From assembly GCF_004362895.1 (NCBI RefSeq), contig NZ_SNXI01000012.1, positions 1 through 64,000 of the forward strand: a stretch of DNA of 64,000 nucleotides, read 5' to 3'. The DNA is from Idiomarina aquatica. GTDB taxonomy: Bacteria; Pseudomonadota; Gammaproteobacteria; Enterobacterales; Alteromonadaceae. The notes below the pieces were generated by a model. It was given only the letters and a program-made list of their open reading frames with translations, was not told the origin of the DNA and did no database searches. The translations under genes and the position numbers were made by a program. This document shows, piece after piece, positions 49,409 through 60,566 of the stretch (positions are counted from its first letter, which is position 1; every line of letters begins with the position of its first letter).

Positions 49409-51018
49409 TACGCAACCTCCGCTGTTTGTGTCTGTTGAATAGCCAGAATCACTGCTTTGGCTTTATTCTCGGTCTCGGCGACCTCGGCATCGGGGTCGGA
49501 GTCATACACAACACCGGCACCCGCCTGCACGATGGCCTGATTGTTTTTAACAAAGGCAGAACGAATCACAATGCAGGTATCCATATCGCCATTGCCGGCT
49601 AAGTATCCTACCGCGCCGCCGTAACTGCCGCGACCTTGTTGCTCGACCTGTCGAATCAAGCTGGCTGCACTGACTTTTGGGGCGCCGGTTAGGGTGCCCA
49701 TATTCATGCAAGCGCGGTAAGCATGCAGCGCATCGCAATCTTTGCGTAATTGACCGACCACACGCGAAACTAAATGCATAACCTGCGAGTAACGGTCGAC
49801 TTTTAATAAGTCCGCAACATAGCGGCTGCCGGGCTGACAAATGCGGGCAAGGTCATTACGGGCTAAATCGACCAGCATTAAGTGTTCAGATAGCTCTTTT
49901 TGATCCAGCCGCAACTCCAGTTCGAGTCGTCCGTCGATATCCAGGTTAATCGACCCGTCGGGGTTACGACCGCGAGGGCGCGTACCGGCTATCGGATAGA
50001 GCTCGACCTGATTGGTTTGCTGTTCATATTTAAGCGCTGACTCGGGTGACGCGCCAAACAGGCAAAAATCCGGGTGACTCATAAAAAACATGTAGGGGGA
50101 CGGGTTATTGACTTTCAGTTGTTGATAGGCTGCCACAGCATTCTGGCACGGTAATTTGAATTGTCGTGACGGTACCACCTGAAAAATATCACCATCCAGA
50201 ATGTGCTCTTTAAGCTGAGCGACCTGTTGTTTAAATTGCTGTGCCGACGGCGTTGCATCGACCGACTCGGTGGTTTGGCTTGCCGGGCGCTCGCTGGCGT
50301 CCGTTCTGACCGGCATCTGGCACTGCGCGGCAATGGCGCCAATACGTTGCGTTAACTGCTGGTAGCGGGATTGTTCGTCGGCGCCACGAAAAAAGCTGCC
50401 GAGTAACTCGCTGCGATGCTGTTCGTGATCAATAACCAGTAGCGTTTCAGCCAGGTAAAAAACGTAATCCGGGCAATCGTTATCGCCTGCGGGTACCTCA
50501 GGTAAGGATTCGTAAGTAGCAACATAGTCGTAACCAAAAACACCCCCCAGAAATACCGCAAAGGGGTGCTGGCGTGCTTCGTCATTATCCTTGCCAAGCC
50601 GTTGCTGCAAAATGCGCAGTGGCTCGACGTTCGATACGGCTTTAAGGCGCTGATCTTCGGTTAAGTTGTTAGCCGGCGCGGTGAAGGTCAAGTTTAACGA
50701 CTGGGTGTCAGCGACCACGTTAACGCTGTCGGGCAGGTTAGCCGCTAAAAAATCGAGTAACTGGCGGCCATTATCGCTGTCGGCCTGCACCGTCACCTGT
50801 TGCCCGCGGCAAGTAATGGTTAGTGCAGAATCAATCAGCAGCAAACTTTTTACCGCGCGTTTGGTGCCGATATCCGCTGAGTCGAGTAACAAGTGGCGCC
50901 CATCGACCCTGCACAGCGAGCGAAACACGCTGTCGGTGTCGGCTTGATAGGGAATTTGAACCCGAATACTTTCGACTTTGCCTTGGTTACTTAGTTTTGA
51001 ATTATCAATCGTCTTCAC
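49408..51018 (-). CDS. trpE: Anthranilate synthase component I
   Basis: Converts chorismate to anthranilate, 536 aa. The N-terminal tryptophan feedback site LLLDSADIGTKRAVKSLL is near residue 45. The chorismate-binding domain (about 260-525) includes PIAGTRPRGRN and GAPKVSAASLIRQ. First structural gene of trpEGDCFBA. The leader peptide gene and attenuator lie 60-190 bp upstream. Confidence 0.96.
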   Translation of the reverse strand: MKTIDNSKLSNQGKVESIRVQIPYQADTDSVFRSLCRVDGRHLLLDSADIGTKRAVKSLLLIDSALTITCRGQQVTVQADSDNGRQLLDFLAANLPDSVNVVADTQSLNLTFTAPANNLTEDQRLKAVSNVEPLRILQQRLGKDNDEARQHPFAVFLGGVFGYDYVATYESLPEVPAGDNDCPDYVFYLAETLLVIDHEQHRSELLGSFFRGADEQSRYQQLTQRIGAIAAQCQMPVRTDASERPASQTTESVDATPSAQQFKQQVAQLKEHILDGDIFQVVPSRQFKLPCQNAVAAYQQLKVNNPSPYMFFMSHPDFCLFGASPESALKYEQQTNQVELYPIAGTRPRGRNPDGSINLDIDGRLELELRLDQKELSEHLMLVDLARNDLARICQPGSRYVADLLKVDRYSQVMHLVSRVVGQLRKDCDALHAYRACMNMGTLTGAPKVSAASLIRQVEQQGRGSYGGAVGYLAGNGDMDTCIVIRSAFVKNNQAIVQAGAGVVYDSDPDAEVAETENKAKAVILAIQQTQTAEVA

Positions 51019-51078
51019 AACTTGCTTCCACCCGAAAAATTATATCTTTTAATTAATTCCGCACCATCGAGAAGACAT

Positions 51079-51106
51079 AAAAAAACCCGCTCGATGGAGC
51101 GGGTTT
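51079..51106 (-). terminator. trp attenuator (3:4 hairpin)
   Basis: A 10-bp stem (83-92 with 97-106 of 51.0 kb) with a 4-nt loop and a T-run on the minus strand, between trpL and trpE. The segment GAGCGGG inside the trpL coding region can pair with its CCCGCTC arm, giving the alternative 2:3 antiterminator. This is the classic tryptophan attenuation layout. Confidence 0.9.
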
Positions 51107-51128
51107 CTGAACGATTACGATGAGTGTT

Positions 51129-51203
51129 TTACACGCACGACGTCACAGCCCGCTCTTGCGAGATGTGCCACCACCAATGTTGTACGTTAGTTTTAGTAAA
51201 CAT
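51129..51203 (-). CDS. trpL: trp operon leader peptide
   Basis: A 24-codon frame with three consecutive tryptophan codons (QHWWWHI). Stalling at these when charged tRNA-Trp is scarce would favour the antiterminator. It ends 23 bp before the attenuator stem. The ribosome site is weak (GATGAG about six bases upstream). Confidence 0.9.
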   Translation of the reverse strand: MFTKTNVQHWWWHISQERAVTSCV

Positions 51204-51249
51204 GTTGTTCTCATCGTTTTGCAATAAATTCAACGCTTGTCTATAAACT

Positions 51250-51277
51250 TGTATAGCTCTTTAAGCGCCTTTGATAA
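51250..51277 (-). promoter_or_regulatory. Probable trp operon promoter
   Basis: On the minus strand TTATCA (51272-51277), a 16-bp spacer and TATACA (51250-51255), about 47 bp before trpL. The -35 is a poor match. No TrpR operator palindrome was recognised, so the regulator is left open. Confidence 0.45.
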
Positions 51278-51338
51278 AAGACAAACTAACCAGAACTGGC
51301 TGGCTTGTCAAGTCGGTGTTGCCGATTATTTGTCTCAC

Positions 51339-52877
51339 TTACTTATATTCTGCTGGTACGCCTTTACCCGGCAGTGAATTGCCAATGAACTCACGCAAGT
51401 CGTCATTGGATTTTTCTAAGTCGGCGCGGCGCAGGTACATCATATGGCCACTAAAATAGCCTTTGAACGAGATACGATCTTTCATCAGGCCACTGCGGTC
51501 TAACTGCCACATATTGTATTTGGCATCAAAGTAATTGGTTGCGCCGTCAAAATAGCCCGACTGAATCAATACATTCATGTATGGGTTAGCTGCCATCGCT
51601 TCACGTAGCTGTTCACCGGTATTGTTATTTGAACGATCCCAGGGATGTACCGGACCAAACATGTTGTATTTAACGTCGGTAATAAAGTTAAGCTCTTCAC
51701 GCAAATAATAATTAATGGCCGGTGTAAATGAGTGTAACCATGAGGTTAGCTCTGCATTATAATCTGGGCGGTCGCCGGCGCGGCGGGCGTCAATACCGAG
51801 GTAACGTGAGTCCAGGCGACCAATGGTGCGGTCACGGTCGCGCAGTAGCTCCTTCCAGAAATACCAGGTGCTTGGCGCTAAGTTATTGGATAATACCGCC
51901 TCTTCGGACAAACCAGAATAGCGGGCAACCGTTGCCGCTACCTGCTGACGTTCCGCATCCGGTAAACGCGTACCCTGAGCTAGTGCCGGTAAGTAGGTGT
52001 CAAAGGTGTAGTCCTCAACTTCAGCCAATACGTCTAATAGCTCGCGTTCCTGCAAGTCGCTCGGCAGCGCCTCGTGATACCACGCAGCAGCAGTAAAATA
52101 AGGTAATTGATTGGCTTCTTTCACCGGACCATCACGGTCAATTCCGATATCTGTCGGTGATACCAGAATCACACCATTGATATACATCCACTGGCGGTTT
52201 TGCAAAGCACCGGCCAGCCCCGAAACACGGGTCGTACCATAACTTTCGCCAATTAAGAATTTAGGCGACTGCCAGCGGTTGTAACGGCTGGTAAAGGTCG
52301 TCATCCATTCTGCCAGGTACTCGACATCGGCATTAACGCCAAAAAACATCTCTTGCTGTTGTTTTTTAGAGGGCATCTCGCCATCTTCGTTAGGTAATAC
52401 CCGTGAGTAGCCGGTATTGACCGGGTTAATAAAGACAATGTCGGCAACATCCAGAATAGAGTGCGGGTTGTCCTGCACGCCGTAAGGCTGAACCGGGTAA
52501 CCTTCGTCGCTAAGGTTAAGAACTTTGGGGCCGGTGTAGGCCAGGTGCATCCAGACAGAGGCTGAGCCCGGGCCGCCATTAAATGAATAGACGATTGGAC
52601 GTTCTTCGCGGTTATCAACATCATCGCGTTGATAGTAGGTATAAAATAGGGTCGCGGTTGGGTGACCTTCGTCATTCCAAACCGGCAATGTTCCGGCCGT
52701 TGCTGTGTAATCGACCGTTTCACCGTTAATTTCGACACTATGTTCGGTAACAGAGGTCGTTTCAATGGGAATCTGACGCATGTGTTCGCTGATATTCTGC
52801 TGTGCGTCAACGCTGGGCGTCGTCAACATGGCACCGGCCAGAGACAACCCGGCAATAAGGGCAAACGAGGTCTTCAT
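51339..52877 (-). CDS. Secreted S10-family serine carboxypeptidase-like protein
   Basis: A 512-aa protein with a signal peptide (cleavage about after SVDA) and the peptidase S10 fold. The catalytic Ser is in LIGESYGTTRVSG (about 198), the Asp in QSGYFDGATNYFD (about 447) and the His in SGHMMYLRR (about 487). The oxyanion region NGGPGSASVWMH is near 99. It probably releases C-terminal residues from peptides outside the cytoplasm. It is monocistronic and divergent from the next gene. Confidence 0.9.
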   Translation of the reverse strand: MKTSFALIAGLSLAGAMLTTPSVDAQQNISEHMRQIPIETTSVTEHSVEINGETVDYTATAGTLPVWNDEGHPTATLFYTYYQRDDVDNREERPIVYSFNGGPGSASVWMHLAYTGPKVLNLSDEGYPVQPYGVQDNPHSILDVADIVFINPVNTGYSRVLPNEDGEMPSKKQQQEMFFGVNADVEYLAEWMTTFTSRYNRWQSPKFLIGESYGTTRVSGLAGALQNRQWMYINGVILVSPTDIGIDRDGPVKEANQLPYFTAAAWYHEALPSDLQERELLDVLAEVEDYTFDTYLPALAQGTRLPDAERQQVAATVARYSGLSEEAVLSNNLAPSTWYFWKELLRDRDRTIGRLDSRYLGIDARRAGDRPDYNAELTSWLHSFTPAINYYLREELNFITDVKYNMFGPVHPWDRSNNNTGEQLREAMAANPYMNVLIQSGYFDGATNYFDAKYNMWQLDRSGLMKDRISFKGYFSGHMMYLRRADLEKSNDDLREFIGNSLPGKGVPAEYK

Positions 52878-53003
52878 GGTGTTTCTCCTGTGTTTTTGTT
52901 GTCTAACATTAACAAAGTTTTACAGGTGGGCGTCAAAGATTATGCGATTATTGTCGGATGATTTACGATATGTGGAATAAACACAGCTGGAAATGAGTGT
53001 GCA

Positions 53004-53747
53004 ATGCGGTTAATTAACTTGAATTTATTGGGCATGGTCTACCTATTGCTGGCCCTGACTTTGGTATGGGCGTTGCCGGTGTCGGCGCAACAAAGCATAT
53101 CGCAACGTTTGGCAGAGCAGCTTCAAAGCTCGGCATCAGAGCAGTTAAATGCCGATTTATGGTTAGGGCAGCTGCAGGTAAACGCATTGACTGACGAGCT
53201 CAGTGCTGATGACGTAAGGTTAGCGACGCGGGTGGAGGCTCTGTCAGAGCCGTTAAATCAGCTGATCATTGCAGATACCATTCGTATGTCGGGCAATTGG
53301 CAGGTGTTAGGTCAGCGGCAAGTCAGCATTAATGAAGTCAGCCTGAGTGGCGCGCAATTAACGGTGGCTTATTATGCTACCGGGCAATCAAACCTGCATA
53401 CGCTGATTGAGCAAATACAAGAGCAGGCGGTGCGTTTTCAGCCGGCATCACTGGCATCACTGGGTAATGCAATCGATTGGCAATTACAGACGCTACGTTT
53501 TACCGATGTCACCATAAACTTATTCGACCGCGGCGAACCCATTGCCAGCGTCCACCTGCCCAGCCTGGAGCTCAACGAATTAAATCAGGGACATAGCACG
53601 GAGGGCCAGGTCGATGGGCTCATTTTCCCGATTATCGAACAGCTGTTACGACAATGGCGACAAGGGCAGTCATCGGGTGCCGACAACATTCAGATTGACG
53701 GACCCGCGTTGACGCGTTTTTTGATGCGCGAGGCATTGGCGTTTTAA
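53004..53747 (+). CDS. AsmA-like exported protein of unknown function
   Basis: A 247-aa protein with an N-terminal signal or anchor (hydrophobic 8-25, ending VSAQ). The rest resembles the beta-strand repeats of AsmA/DUF748-type envelope proteins (for example SGNWQVLGQRQVSINEVSLSG). No catalytic motif is seen. A role in the outer envelope is only suggested by this likeness. Confidence 0.6.
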   Translation: MRLINLNLLGMVYLLLALTLVWALPVSAQQSISQRLAEQLQSSASEQLNADLWLGQLQVNALTDELSADDVRLATRVEALSEPLNQLIIADTIRMSGNWQVLGQRQVSINEVSLSGAQLTVAYYATGQSNLHTLIEQIQEQAVRFQPASLASLGNAIDWQLQTLRFTDVTINLFDRGEPIASVHLPSLELNELNQGHSTEGQVDGLIFPIIEQLLRQWRQGQSSGADNIQIDGPALTRFLMREALAF

Positions 53748-53804
53748 ACTTGAGCGAGCCCGCCTTTCGGCGTAAAGTGTAGATAAAATCAAACACCCGT
53801 TTAA

Positions 53805-55840
<2,036 letters not shown>

Positions 55841-55841
<1 letters not shown>

Positions 55842-56671
55842 TGCCACACTACGATTTGCACTGCCACACTAATCACTCTGATGGCCAGTTAAGTGTTGAG
55901 CAACTGCTGTTGCGTGCGGTTGAGAGGGGGGTGGATGTGCTCGCTATTACCGATCACGACACCCTCAGTGGTAGTCGCGTTGCGACTGAATATCTGCAGC
56001 AACATGCGCTGCCTCTGCAACTGGTCACGGGTGTCGAAATTAGTTGCAGTTGGCATGCGTTCGAGATTCACGTGGTGGCGTTAAACGTCGATTTAGACAA
56101 CGCAAGCTTGAATAACTTGCTGCAACAGCAACAGCAGGCGCGCGAACAGCGCTTTGCACAAATGCTGGATAAGCTGACCAAGCGTGCAGTGATGTTAAGC
56201 CGAGAAGAATGCCGCATAACAGGTATGCCAACGCGCAAACACCTGGCCGATGCGATGGTCGAAAAAGGCATTGTCGAGCATCCGCAGCAAGCCTTTGATC
56301 GGTATATCGGCAAAGGCAATAGTGCTTACGTTAAGGCGCAGTGGTGTGATATCGAAACGGCGATAGCGGCGATCCATGCCGCCGGTGGCAGTGCGGTACT
56401 GGCTCATCCGCATGCTTATAAACTATCAAATAAGTGGTTACGCAAGCTCTGTCAGGAAGCCAAAGCCTGGGGGCTGGATGGCATTGAAGTGAGTATTAGC
56501 CAGCAACCCGAGGGACATCGTAAAGCGTTAGCTGAGTTTGCCGCCGATTATGATTTAAAAGCATCACAAGGTTCAGATTTTCATCATCCCAATGGCTGGC
56601 GCGATTTAGGCAAAAACCTTTGTCTGCCCGAACACTGTGTGCCAATATGGAGTGCATGGTCGCCCACCTAA
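55841..56671 (+). CDS. rnm: PHP-domain 5'-3' exoribonuclease RNase AM
   Basis: PHP-family metal phosphoesterase orthologous to E. coli YciV/RNase AM, which matures rRNA 5' ends and degrades short RNAs. It has 276 aa (E. coli 293). Metal-binding motifs are DLHCHTNHSDGQLS at residues 4-17, AITDHDTLSG near 35, VLAHPHAY near 187 and GSDFHHPNGW near 245. It begins on the last base of fadH. Its family often sits next to yciO and the trp region, as here. Confidence 0.92.
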
Positions 56672-56685
56672 CTCAGGAGGCTTAC

Positions 56686-57309
56686 ATGAGCCAGTACTTT
56701 GACATTCATCCGGATAATCCGCAAAAGCGATTAGTGCAACAAGCCGTTGATATTATTCATCGCGGCGGCGTGGTTGTGTATCCAACCGATTCGGGTTACG
56801 CGATAGGTTGCCAGTTAGGCAACAAACAGGGCGTTGACAGGATTTGCCAAATCCGTGATATCGATAAAGAACATAACTTTACCCTGATGTGTCGTGATTT
56901 GTCGGAGTTATCCATTTATGCGCGAGTCGATAACGATGCTTTTCGACTGTTAAAAAATAATACGCCGGGGCCTTATACCTTTATCCTGAAAGGCACCAAG
57001 GAAGTACCTAAGCGATTATTGAACCCCAAGCGAAAAACTATCGGTATTCGTGTACCCACCAATAAAATTGCGTTGGCTTTGTTGGAAGAACTCGATGAGC
57101 CGCTGATGTCGACCAGTTTAATTCTTGGTGATAACGAGTTAGCTGAGGCCGACCCGCAACGCATTCGGGAACAATTAGAAAAATTGGTGGATTTGATTAT
57201 CGATGGCGGTAATAAAGCGGAACATCCGACTACCGTCGTGGATTTATCCGATGGTGCACCCACTATTCGACGCGAAGGTGCCGGTGACATTGAGCCCTTC
57301 AGCTTTTAA
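56686..57309 (+). CDS. yciO: YciO, Sua5/YrdC-like protein
   Basis: A 207-aa member of the Sua5/YciO/YrdC family (E. coli 206 aa). It is related to the threonylcarbamoyl-AMP synthases of tRNA t6A modification, though YciO's own role is unclear. The nucleotide-binding segment is GGVVVYPTDSGYAIGC near 28 and KRKTIGIRVPTNKIA near 115. A longer frame from 56620 overlaps rnm. The ATG at 56686 has AGGAGG and matches the family start MSQYFDIHPDNPQ. Confidence 0.93.
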   Translation: MSQYFDIHPDNPQKRLVQQAVDIIHRGGVVVYPTDSGYAIGCQLGNKQGVDRICQIRDIDKEHNFTLMCRDLSELSIYARVDNDAFRLLKNNTPGPYTFILKGTKEVPKRLLNPKRKTIGIRVPTNKIALALLEELDEPLMSTSLILGDNELAEADPQRIREQLEKLVDLIIDGGNKAEHPTTVVDLSDGAPTIRREGAGDIEPFSF

Positions 57310-57332
57310 CTTCCTGAGCGCTAAGCGTAGCC

Positions 57333-58145
57333 ATGGCTGAACAACAATCATTGCCGCTGGGTTTTGTTCGTGGTGAGCCGGTCGTTGAAAAACCGGAGGA
57401 TCTTTATATTCCACCGGATGCTCTGGAAGTTATCCTGGAAACCTTTTCCGGGCCCATGGATCTGTTGCTTTATTTAATTCGTCGGCAAAAACTGGATATT
57501 GTCGATATACCGGTACTGACTATTACGCGACAGTACGTCGAATACGTCGAAATGATGAAAGAGCTTAAGCTGGAGTTGGCTGCGGATTATTTGGTTATGG
57601 CGGCAATGCTGGCAGAAATTAAAAGTCGTTTGCTATTACCTAAAGCGCCTCAGGAGGATGACGAAGAAGCGGATCCCAGAGCTGAGCTGGTGCGCAGATT
57701 ACAGGAGTATGAAGCGATTCGCCGTGGCGCAGAATATATTGACGCGCAGCCGCAGACAGGTCGCGACAGCTGGCTGAGCGAAATTCACACCGATGCCCGC
57801 GAATATGTGACGACACCACCGCCGGAAGTCACGTTGGAAGACATCACCTTAGCGTTTAGCCGGGTGCTGCAAACAATAAAGTTACAGGCGCACCATCAAA
57901 TTAAACGTGAGCAGCTTTCTACCCGTGCACGAATGAGTCAAGTTATTGAATTGCTGCAAGAAAAATCATATATCAGCTTTAGCAAATTGTTTACTCGCAG
58001 CGAAGGGCGCGCGGGGGCAGTGGTTAGTTTTTTAGCAATTTTGGAACTTGTGAAGGAATCAATGATAGAATTGACGCAGATGGAGCCAATGAGCGACATT
58101 CATATTAGGTTAAAACGTCAACATGATGAATTCGACCCAGCTTAA
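57333..58145 (+). CDS. scpA: Segregation and condensation protein A
   Basis: Kleisin subunit of the SMC-ScpAB condensin-like complex, 270 aa. The N-terminal SMC-neck helix region has FSGPMDLLLYLIRRQKLDIV (about 45-65). The acidic linker QEDDEEADPR is near 105 and a C-terminal winged helix at about 200-262. It overlaps scpB by 23 bp. The SMC partner itself is outside the window. Confidence 0.94.
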   Translation: MAEQQSLPLGFVRGEPVVEKPEDLYIPPDALEVILETFSGPMDLLLYLIRRQKLDIVDIPVLTITRQYVEYVEMMKELKLELAADYLVMAAMLAEIKSRLLLPKAPQEDDEEADPRAELVRRLQEYEAIRRGAEYIDAQPQTGRDSWLSEIHTDAREYVTTPPPEVTLEDITLAFSRVLQTIKLQAHHQIKREQLSTRARMSQVIELLQEKSYISFSKLFTRSEGRAGAVVSFLAILELVKESMIELTQMEPMSDIHIRLKRQHDEFDPA

Positions 58146-58695
58146 ACAATTGCTAGAAGCCGCGTTATTCGCACATCCACAGCCGTTGACGGCTGAGCAG
58201 TTGCAGCAGCTGGTGCTCAATGCAGGAGAAACCTCGTTAGCAGCAGTAAAGGCGACCCTGCAGGAATTGCAGCACGATTATCAGGAACGCGGTATCGAGC
58301 TGGTGAAAGTTGCATCAGGATATCGTTTTCAAACACGTGCCGACTTAGGCCAGCGTTTAGCCGGACTGTGGCAGGAAAAGCCACCACGGTATTCGCAGGC
58401 ATTGTTGGAAACATTGGCGTTGATTGTTTACCGGCAGCCGATTACCCGCGGTGAGATTGAACAAATTCGTGGTGTTAGTGTAAGTAGTAGCATCATGAAA
58501 ACGTTGCAGGAACGTGGCTGGATAAAAGTGGTCGGCGTTAAAGAAGTACCGGGCAGACCGCAACTTTATGCAACCACGGCCGAGTTTTTAGACGATTTTA
58601 ACCTGCAAACATTAGATGAATTGCCGGCAATTGATGTGCCGGAAGATGAACGTACCGCTGAGACAGCGATTAACGAGAGAGACCTGAATGACTGA
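58123..58695 (+). CDS. scpB: Segregation and condensation protein B
   Basis: Winged-helix dimer that binds ScpA, 190 aa. The conserved [17 protein letters not shown] segment is near 64, and [20 protein letters not shown] is near 90, followed by [20 protein letters not shown]. The ATG could be the first or second of a tandem pair (58123 or 58126). It overlaps both scpA and rluB, so the three are translated together. Confidence 0.94.
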   Translation: MMNSTQLKQLLEAALFAHPQPLTAEQLQQLVLNAGETSLAAVKATLQELQHDYQERGIELVKVASGYRFQTRADLGQRLAGLWQEKPPRYSQALLETLALIVYRQPITRGEIEQIRGVSVSSSIMKTLQERGWIKVVGVKEVPGRPQLYATTAEFLDDFNLQTLDELPAIDVPEDERTAETAINERDLND

Positions 58696-59560
58696 AAAGT
58701 TACAAAAAGTATTAGCACGCTCCGGCCATGGCTCACGTCGGGAGATTGAGGCCAAAATATCAGCCGGGCGCATACGTGTTAATGGCAAAGTGGCAAGACT
58801 TGGCGAGCGTATCGACGCTGATGCGCAGGTTCGTATTGATGGCCATGAAGCACAAATAAAGCCGGAAGAAGCGGTGATTTGCCGTGTACTCATGTATCAC
58901 AAGCCTGAGGGCGAACTGTGTACGCGTAAGGATCCCGAAGGGCGTCCAACGGTCTATGACCGGTTGCCGAAAATGTCCGGCGCGCGCTGGGTCGCCGTGG
59001 GACGCCTTGACGTTAATACCTCAGGTCTGTTGTTGTTTACTACCGACGGCGAACTCGCTAATCGCCTGATGCACCCAAGCCAGCAGGTAGAGCGGGAATA
59101 TGCCGTGCGCATTTTTGGTGAAGTTGACGAAGCGATGTTGCAACGCTTACTTAAAGGCGTGCAATTAGAAGATGGCCCGGCCAAATTTAATACCATCAAG
59201 CAAGCCGGTGGCGAAGGTATCAACCGCTGGTTTCATGTCACCCTGAGCGAAGGGCGTAACCGCGAGGTACGACGCTTATGGGAGTCGCAGGAAGTTCAGG
59301 TCAGCCGCTTGATTCGCGTTCGTTACGGCAACATTCCGCTTGAATCAGGCTTACCGCAGGGTGGTTGGGCAGAACTGTCGCTGGAAGATGTTAACTATTT
59401 ACGCAAGCAAGTGAAGTTGGCGCCTGAAACACGGTCGTTTATTGACCCGCGTAATCAGGAATCGAAGCAGCGTCGGTTTGGCAAAATCCGTAAAGTTACC
59501 GCTAAAAGAAAACAGCAGTTAAGACAACAAAAACCGCGCGCCAGTAAGCCTAAAAAGTAA
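58688..59560 (+). CDS. rluB: 23S rRNA pseudouridine(2605) synthase
   Basis: Modifies U2605 of 23S rRNA. It has 290 aa (E. coli RluB 291). The N-terminal S4 RNA-binding domain (about 1-60) is [20 protein letters not shown]. The catalytic Asp is in [15 protein letters not shown] near 108. The C-terminal 30 residues are a K/R/Q tail typical of RluB. It overlaps scpB by 8 bp and is followed after one base by the agmatine deiminase gene. Confidence 0.94.
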   Translation: MTEKLQKVLARSGHGSRREIEAKISAGRIRVNGKVARLGERIDADAQVRIDGHEAQIKPEEAVICRVLMYHKPEGELCTRKDPEGRPTVYDRLPKMSGARWVAVGRLDVNTSGLLLFTTDGELANRLMHPSQQVEREYAVRIFGEVDEAMLQRLLKGVQLEDGPAKFNTIKQAGGEGINRWFHVTLSEGRNREVRRLWESQEVQVSRLIRVRYGNIPLESGLPQGGWAELSLEDVNYLRKQVKLAPETRSFIDPRNQESKQRRFGKIRKVTAKRKQQLRQQKPRASKPKK

Positions 59561-59561
59561 C

Positions 59562-60566
59562 ATGCGCTGGTGGTTTAAAGAGTATAGTAGCGAGCAACAC
59601 CTATTGCTCGCTCTACCTTATCTCAGCGATGTATGGCGCGCGTCCGGCGAGCCGGCGCAAAAAGCCATAAAACAGCTACAGCAACAACTTTCTTCCTCGG
59701 TTAATGTTCACTGTCTCGATTATCATAACATCGCCTATAACGATATTTGGCTTCGCGATACCTTACCGTTATGGTTTAAACAGGCCAGCAGTTCTGGCTG
59801 GCAGGGGATTTTACCTGCTTTTGATGGATGGGGCGGAATACAGCATCAGATAAAAGCCGATCAAACACTAGCACAGCGTTTATTCGACTATCCAATAAGT
59901 GCTGCGTGCTGGTGTGGTGAAGGCGGTATGTTCAGTCATAACGGCGAGTGGTTACTGGTGGGAATGGCGTGTTTAAAGCAACGCAATCCCGGCATGACCG
60001 AAGCGTACTTAAAGAACCTTATTAGCAATACTTTTAGCCCGTTAAAACCAATATTTGTTGATACCCGCTTGAGTGCTGACGAAACCGGCGGACATATTGA
60101 TAACATGGCGCTGTTTATTGATGATGACACGCTGCTTTTCTGTACTACCGATGATCCGAATCATCCTGACTATCAGGCGTGCCGGAAATTAGAGAAAGCA
60201 CTTGAGCAACTTCCGGATAGTATTAACAAAGTGGCTTTGCCGCTACCCTATCCGCAGTCAGCGACAGTCGCAGAACGTCGTGGTTTGGCTCGCATAACGG
60301 GTGCGTTGCAGCGCACCACCGCAGTTAAATTGTTGTGTAGCTACGTTAATGTTGTTGCCATAGGAAACATCATTGTGCTGCCGCACTATCAAATTGATTA
60401 CGATGCCGTTGCGTTACACTGTTTACAGCAGGCATTGCCGGGTAAAACGATAGTGTCGGCGGCCGCGCGCGAGTTTGTGCTCGGCGGCGGGGGACTGCAT
60501 TGTATTAGCCATTCTGTGCCGGCGGCAGTGGCGCAATCTGTAATCGCTGACGGCCACGTTCTTTAG
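59562..60566 (+). CDS. Agmatine deiminase-family protein (PAD_porph)
   Basis: Guanidino-group-modifying enzyme of 334 aa, probably turning agmatine to N-carbamoylputrescine. The conserved motifs are NDIWLRDTLPLWF (about 64), CGEGGMFSHNG (about 118), ETGGHIDNMALF (about 175) and the catalytic Cys in LGGGGLHCISHSVP near 315. No other polyamine gene is nearby, so the physiological substrate remains inferred. Its last 62 bp overlap the end of the convergent GGDEF gene. Confidence 0.87.
   Translation: MRWWFKEYSSEQHLLLALPYLSDVWRASGEPAQKAIKQLQQQLSSSVNVHCLDYHNIAYNDIWLRDTLPLWFKQASSSGWQGILPAFDGWGGIQHQIKADQTLAQRLFDYPISAACWCGEGGMFSHNGEWLLVGMACLKQRNPGMTEAYLKNLISNTFSPLKPIFVDTRLSADETGGHIDNMALFIDDDTLLFCTTDDPNHPDYQACRKLEKALEQLPDSINKVALPLPYPQSATVAERRGLARITGALQRTTAVKLLCSYVNVVAIGNIIVLPHYQIDYDAVALHCLQQALPGKTIVSAAAREFVLGGGGLHCISHSVPAAVAQSVIADGHVL

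Noticed and set aside
51240-51320. TrpR operator at the trp promoter
   Set aside because: The GTTAGT/ACTAAC-like bases near 51285 do not form the required palindrome over the -10 or -35.
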